DNA from: Anaeroglomus sp964630775
Lineage (GTDB): Bacteria > Planctomycetota > Phycisphaerae > Sedimentisphaerales > Anaerohalosphaeraceae
NCBI GenBank assembly: GCA_964630775.1
Contig: CAZVYY010000017.1
Location: 16,683 to 80,682, forward strand
DNA length: 64,000 nt
Reading direction: 5' to 3'
Shown piece after piece: positions 61,476-64,000 of this stretch (position 1 is its first letter; every line of letters begins with the position of its first letter). A program made the position numbers and the translations under genes. The notes beneath the pieces were generated by a model, which ran no database searches, was not told the origin of the DNA, and saw only the letters and a program-made list of their open reading frames with translations.

Positions 61476-63320
61476 ATGAAACATCTTATTTTGACAGGTC
61501 TTATCGTATTCACATTGAGCCATTTTATCCCGAGTGACGGCGTTATGGCCGCCCAGGCGGAGTCGAAGGAGATTAAGCTGGTGGAGGCGGGGAAGTCCGA
61601 CTATACCATTGTTTTATCAAAGGATGCGTCTGCGTCCGAAAAACATGCCGCCGCGGAGCTGCAGACATTTCTCCGGGAGATTTCCGGGGCGGAACTGCCG
61701 ATTGCCGCCGAAGGATCGGCCCGTCCGGAGCAGATGATTGTTCTGGGCGACGGGGAGGTCTTCCGGTCCCTGAATACTGCGGTGGACCTCAAGGACCTTG
61801 GCGATGAAGGCTTTGCCATCCAGACTGTCGGGCCGCATCTGATCATCGTTGGCGGACGACTGCGGGGGACGATGTACGGCGTTTATACCCTGCTCGAAGA
61901 ACAGCTCGGATGCCGATGGTACACCTCCACTGTTAGTTATGTACCCAAAACGTCCACTATCGCCCTGAAGCCGCTTTCTATTGTTCAGAAACCAGACTTT
62001 GAATATCGTGAGCCTTTCTACACGGATGCCTGGGATCCCGACTGGGCCGCTCGCAATAAAGTCAACGGCAACCATACCCGGCTTGATGAGCAGCGGGGCG
62101 GAAAGATCAGCTATATGCCGTTTGTTCACACCTTCGACAGTCTTGTTCCGAAGGCTGAATATTTCGAAAGACATCCCGAGTATTACTCGCTCATCGATGG
62201 CACTCGCAGGGGCGGGCCGTGGGAGGGCCAGCTTTGCCTGACCAATCCGGATGTGCAGCGGATTGCCCTGGAAACCGTGATGCGATGGATGGAGCAGAAT
62301 CCCCATGCGACGATTTTTTCTGTTTCGCAAAATGACAACGTTGCCTATTGCCGCTGCGAGAAGTGCGCGGCGGTGGATGCCGAAGAAGGCAGTCCGGCCG
62401 GGCTGCTGCTGCGGTTTGTCAATACCATCGCCGCCGAGGCTGCCAAAAAGTACCCCGGCAAGCTGATTGATACACTGGCCTATCAATATACGGAAAAGCC
62501 GCCCAAGATCACCCGGCCGCTGCCCAATGTCCGGATTCGTCTATGCCCCATCAGCAATTGTGAACACCACCCCTATGAGCAGCGGTGTTGTCCGCAGAAT
62601 GCGGCCTTTATGGATAATCTGGCCGGCTGGGATGCGATTACCGACTCGCTTTATATCTGGCATTATAACACCATCTTTGCCAATTACCTTCTGCCGCAGC
62701 CGGATCTGGATGAAATTGCCGCCGATATCCCGCTGTACAAACGTTCCGGCGTCAAGGGCATTTTTATGCAGGGGACTTATACCGCCATGCAGGACAACAG
62801 ACCTACCGGCGGAGGCGGTTTCATGGACGACCTGAAACAGTATCTCATCGCCAAACTGCTCTGGAATACACGCGCCGATGTCAAGGCCATCCGGGCTGAC
62901 TTTCTCAAGGGGTTTTATGGCAAGGCCGCCGGGCCTATTGACCGGTATCTCGATTTGCTGCATGACAAGGTCCGCAAGGATAACATACACGGCTTTATCT
63001 TCAACAGTCCCCAGGCCACGGAAGGCCTGATGACGCCGGAGATCGTGGCGGCTGCGGATAAACTCTTCGACGAGGCCCAGAGTCTGGCGGAAAATGAGGC
63101 GGTTCTGGCCCGGGTCAAGCACGCCCGGTTGTCGCTGGAGTATTTCAAGATTATGCAGGAAGCCAATCACGCCGCCTCCGGCACGCCGGAACAGAAGGCC
63201 GAAGCCCTGCGGAAGCTGACGGATTTGGCCGCCCGGTGCAAAGCCGATGGGATTACCCAATGGAGCGAAGGCGGCACCGTCGATGCGATTATGGAAAGAT
63301 GGTCAGCGGCGCTGAAATAG
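61476..63320 (+). CDS. DUF4838 secreted protein with GH67N-like domain
   Basis: A 614-residue exported protein: signal peptide ('ILTGLIVFTLSHFIPSDGVMA'), a GH67 N-terminal-like beta domain ('ASEKHAAAELQTFLREISGAELPIA', 'LRGTMYGVYTLLEEQLGCRWY'), and a DUF4838 barrel ('TIFSVSQNDNVAYCRCEKCAAVDAEEGSPAGLLLRFVNTIAAE', 'DSLYIWHYNTIFANYLLPQPDL'). DUF4838 proteins resemble alpha-glucuronidases in fold, but their substrates are largely unknown. A conserved Cys-x-Cys-x2-Cys (YCRCEKC) is notable. GGAAGG site before the ATG. It stands alone, separate from the main xylan series. Confidence 0.85.
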   Translation: MKHLILTGLIVFTLSHFIPSDGVMAAQAESKEIKLVEAGKSDYTIVLSKDASASEKHAAAELQTFLREISGAELPIAAEGSARPEQMIVLGDGEVFRSLNTAVDLKDLGDEGFAIQTVGPHLIIVGGRLRGTMYGVYTLLEEQLGCRWYTSTVSYVPKTSTIALKPLSIVQKPDFEYREPFYTDAWDPDWAARNKVNGNHTRLDEQRGGKISYMPFVHTFDSLVPKAEYFERHPEYYSLIDGTRRGGPWEGQLCLTNPDVQRIALETVMRWMEQNPHATIFSVSQNDNVAYCRCEKCAAVDAEEGSPAGLLLRFVNTIAAEAAKKYPGKLIDTLAYQYTEKPPKITRPLPNVRIRLCPISNCEHHPYEQRCCPQNAAFMDNLAGWDAITDSLYIWHYNTIFANYLLPQPDLDEIAADIPLYKRSGVKGIFMQGTYTAMQDNRPTGGGGFMDDLKQYLIAKLLWNTRADVKAIRADFLKGFYGKAAGPIDRYLDLLHDKVRKDNIHGFIFNSPQATEGLMTPEIVAAADKLFDEAQSLAENEAVLARVKHARLSLEYFKIMQEANHAASGTPEQKAEALRKLTDLAARCKADGITQWSEGGTVDAIMERWSAALK

Positions 63321-63491
63321 GAATTAATTGATAAACTAAGCAGACAACGTGTTTTGGTTAAAAGAGTACGGCATGAACTTCCCGATTCTGGGAATTCGAC
63401 CGTACAGGCCGGTTTTTTCGTCTCCACAGGTTATTTTCAGCTTGACAAACCCGGCAAAATGGGTATATATGCCTACACAATAACGACTTAC

Positions 63492-63562
63492 GCGGGCGTA
63501 GTTCAGTGGTAGAACACGTGCTTCCCAAGCACGATATGTCGGTTCGATTCCGGTCGCCCGCA
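63492..63562 (+). tRNA. tRNA-Gly (CCC anticodon)
   Basis: Acceptor GCGGGCG/CGCCCGC with discriminator A, D arm GTTCAGTGGTAGAAC, anticodon stem CGTGC/GCACG around TTCCCAA (anticodon CCC, reads GGG), T arm with TTCGATT. No encoded CCA. Confidence 0.95.
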
Positions 63563-63649
63563 GTATTTTCATCCCTATATTTCCTATTTTTACTGCGTTG
63601 GAGGGTTATTTTTACACGTCTGTTTTTGTTTAATAATCTCAGTGTCACG

Positions 63650-63796
63650 GGTATTCAGCCCTGTATTAACGCAAACTTTATCGGCAATGCCTATAACTAC
63701 GACAACACCGGCTTGTCCTACTGCAAGATTGACCTGGCCGACTTTGCCGTATTTGCCGACAACTGGCTGGCAAACGGACTTTATTCAGCCGAGTAA
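63650..63796 (+). pseudogene. Remnant of a secreted protein: C-terminal dockerin-like tail
   Basis: In-frame sequence ending 'CKIDLADFAVFADNWL' plus a short tail and stop, the usual C-terminal signature of dockerin-like domains in Planctomycetota secreted proteins. There is no start codon or preceding gene: upstream is tRNA-Gly. The rest of the gene was probably lost by deletion or by a recombination ending at the tRNA. A good terminator still follows. Confidence 0.6.
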
Positions 63797-63820
63797 TCGG
63801 ATTTCAATTGGTCACATCCG

Positions 63821-63856
63821 GGCCGGAATCTCCACGCGAGGTTCCGGCCTTTTTTG
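63821..63856 (+). terminator. Rho-independent terminator after the dockerin-like remnant
   Basis: GGCCGGAA/TTCCGGCC stem with a loop of about 13 bases followed by seven T. It probably belonged to the lost full-length gene and may now end the tRNA-Gly transcript. Confidence 0.85.
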
Positions 63857-64000
63857 TTAAACAAATTGCATAATAGGTGTTTATTCCGAATTTCAAGAGG
63901 GGAATGCAATTTTTCGGATGGCCATGGTGCGTTACCCCGTGCCTATTGCACTCCAGCCTGACTTTATTGTGAAAACGGAACGACTTTTGGCAAAGAATAC

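Noticed and set aside
63506..63661. Longer ORF starting inside tRNA-Gly for the dockerin-like tail
   Set aside because: Its start codon lies within the tRNA and the upstream residues have no domain character.
1..64000. CRISPR arrays, prophage or insertion sequences
   Set aside because: No regularly spaced repeats, transposase, integrase or phage structural genes were seen on either strand.

Overview
The window looks like a chromosomal segment of a flagellated, polysaccharide-degrading bacterium of the Planctomycetota, probably a Phycisphaerae/Sedimentisphaerales-type lineage. This is inferred from gene content: a flagellar operon with two sigma-54 promoters, many secreted glycoside hydrolases without SusC/SusD partners, a DUF1593 protein, dockerin-like 'DLADF..FADNWL' tails, PQQ-like propellers, and an AhbC-type radical SAM protein that suggests siroheme-dependent (often anaerobic) heme synthesis. 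No 16S gene or marker in the window proves the assignment.

Region 1 (1-15,800): a flagellar block. The 3' part of fliD (+) converges on a long minus-strand operon read as flgB-flgC-fliE-fliF-fliG-fliH-fliI-fliJ-motE-like-motA-motB-motB2, then fliO-fliP-fliQ-fliR-flhB, then an flhA-position gene. Sigma-54 type -24/-12 promoters lie in front of flgB and fliO. The last gene is remarkable: a degraded FlhA membrane half fused to a Walker-less MinD/BY-kinase-like domain in place of the FlhA export-gate cytoplasmic domain. fliL, fliM and fliN are not in the cluster; a stator set occupies the place they often hold.

Region 2 (16,036-46,400): tRNA-Ser(CGA), then a plus-strand series of secreted enzymes for glucuronoarabinoxylan: GH115, SGNH esterase, GH51 (with an inserted, apparently circularly permuted malectin domain), DUF1593, two GH43 (one with CBM6), GH67, GH10 and GH8 Rex. 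These would together cut the xylan backbone, remove (methyl)glucuronate, arabinose and probably acetyl groups, and finish oligosaccharides to xylose. A second part adds a LamG/dockerin-like multidomain protein, a GH106-like protein, GH78 rhamnosidase, another GH43 and, on the opposite strand, a GH43 endo-arabinanase behind a ferritin-like gene. A repeated palindromic element (ATACCC-N3-GGGTAT preceded by GGAATA) recurs between these genes and is a candidate local operator.

Region 3 (46,700-64,000): mixed housekeeping and regulation: PQQ-like propeller protein, two small membrane proteins, a DksA/TraR-like protein without its zinc cysteines, an RMD1/DUF155 membrane protein, pyruvoyl arginine decarboxylase plus agmatinase (arginine to putrescine), an RhlE-type helicase, ileS, ahbC, a histidine kinase/response regulator pair, a DUF4838/GH67N-like secreted protein, tRNA-Gly(CCC) and a dockerin-like gene remnant.

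Several starts were moved from the longest possible ORF to downstream codons with a Shine-Dalgarno sequence; these are explained in the entries. All family assignments come from reading motifs by eye; none was checked by database search.
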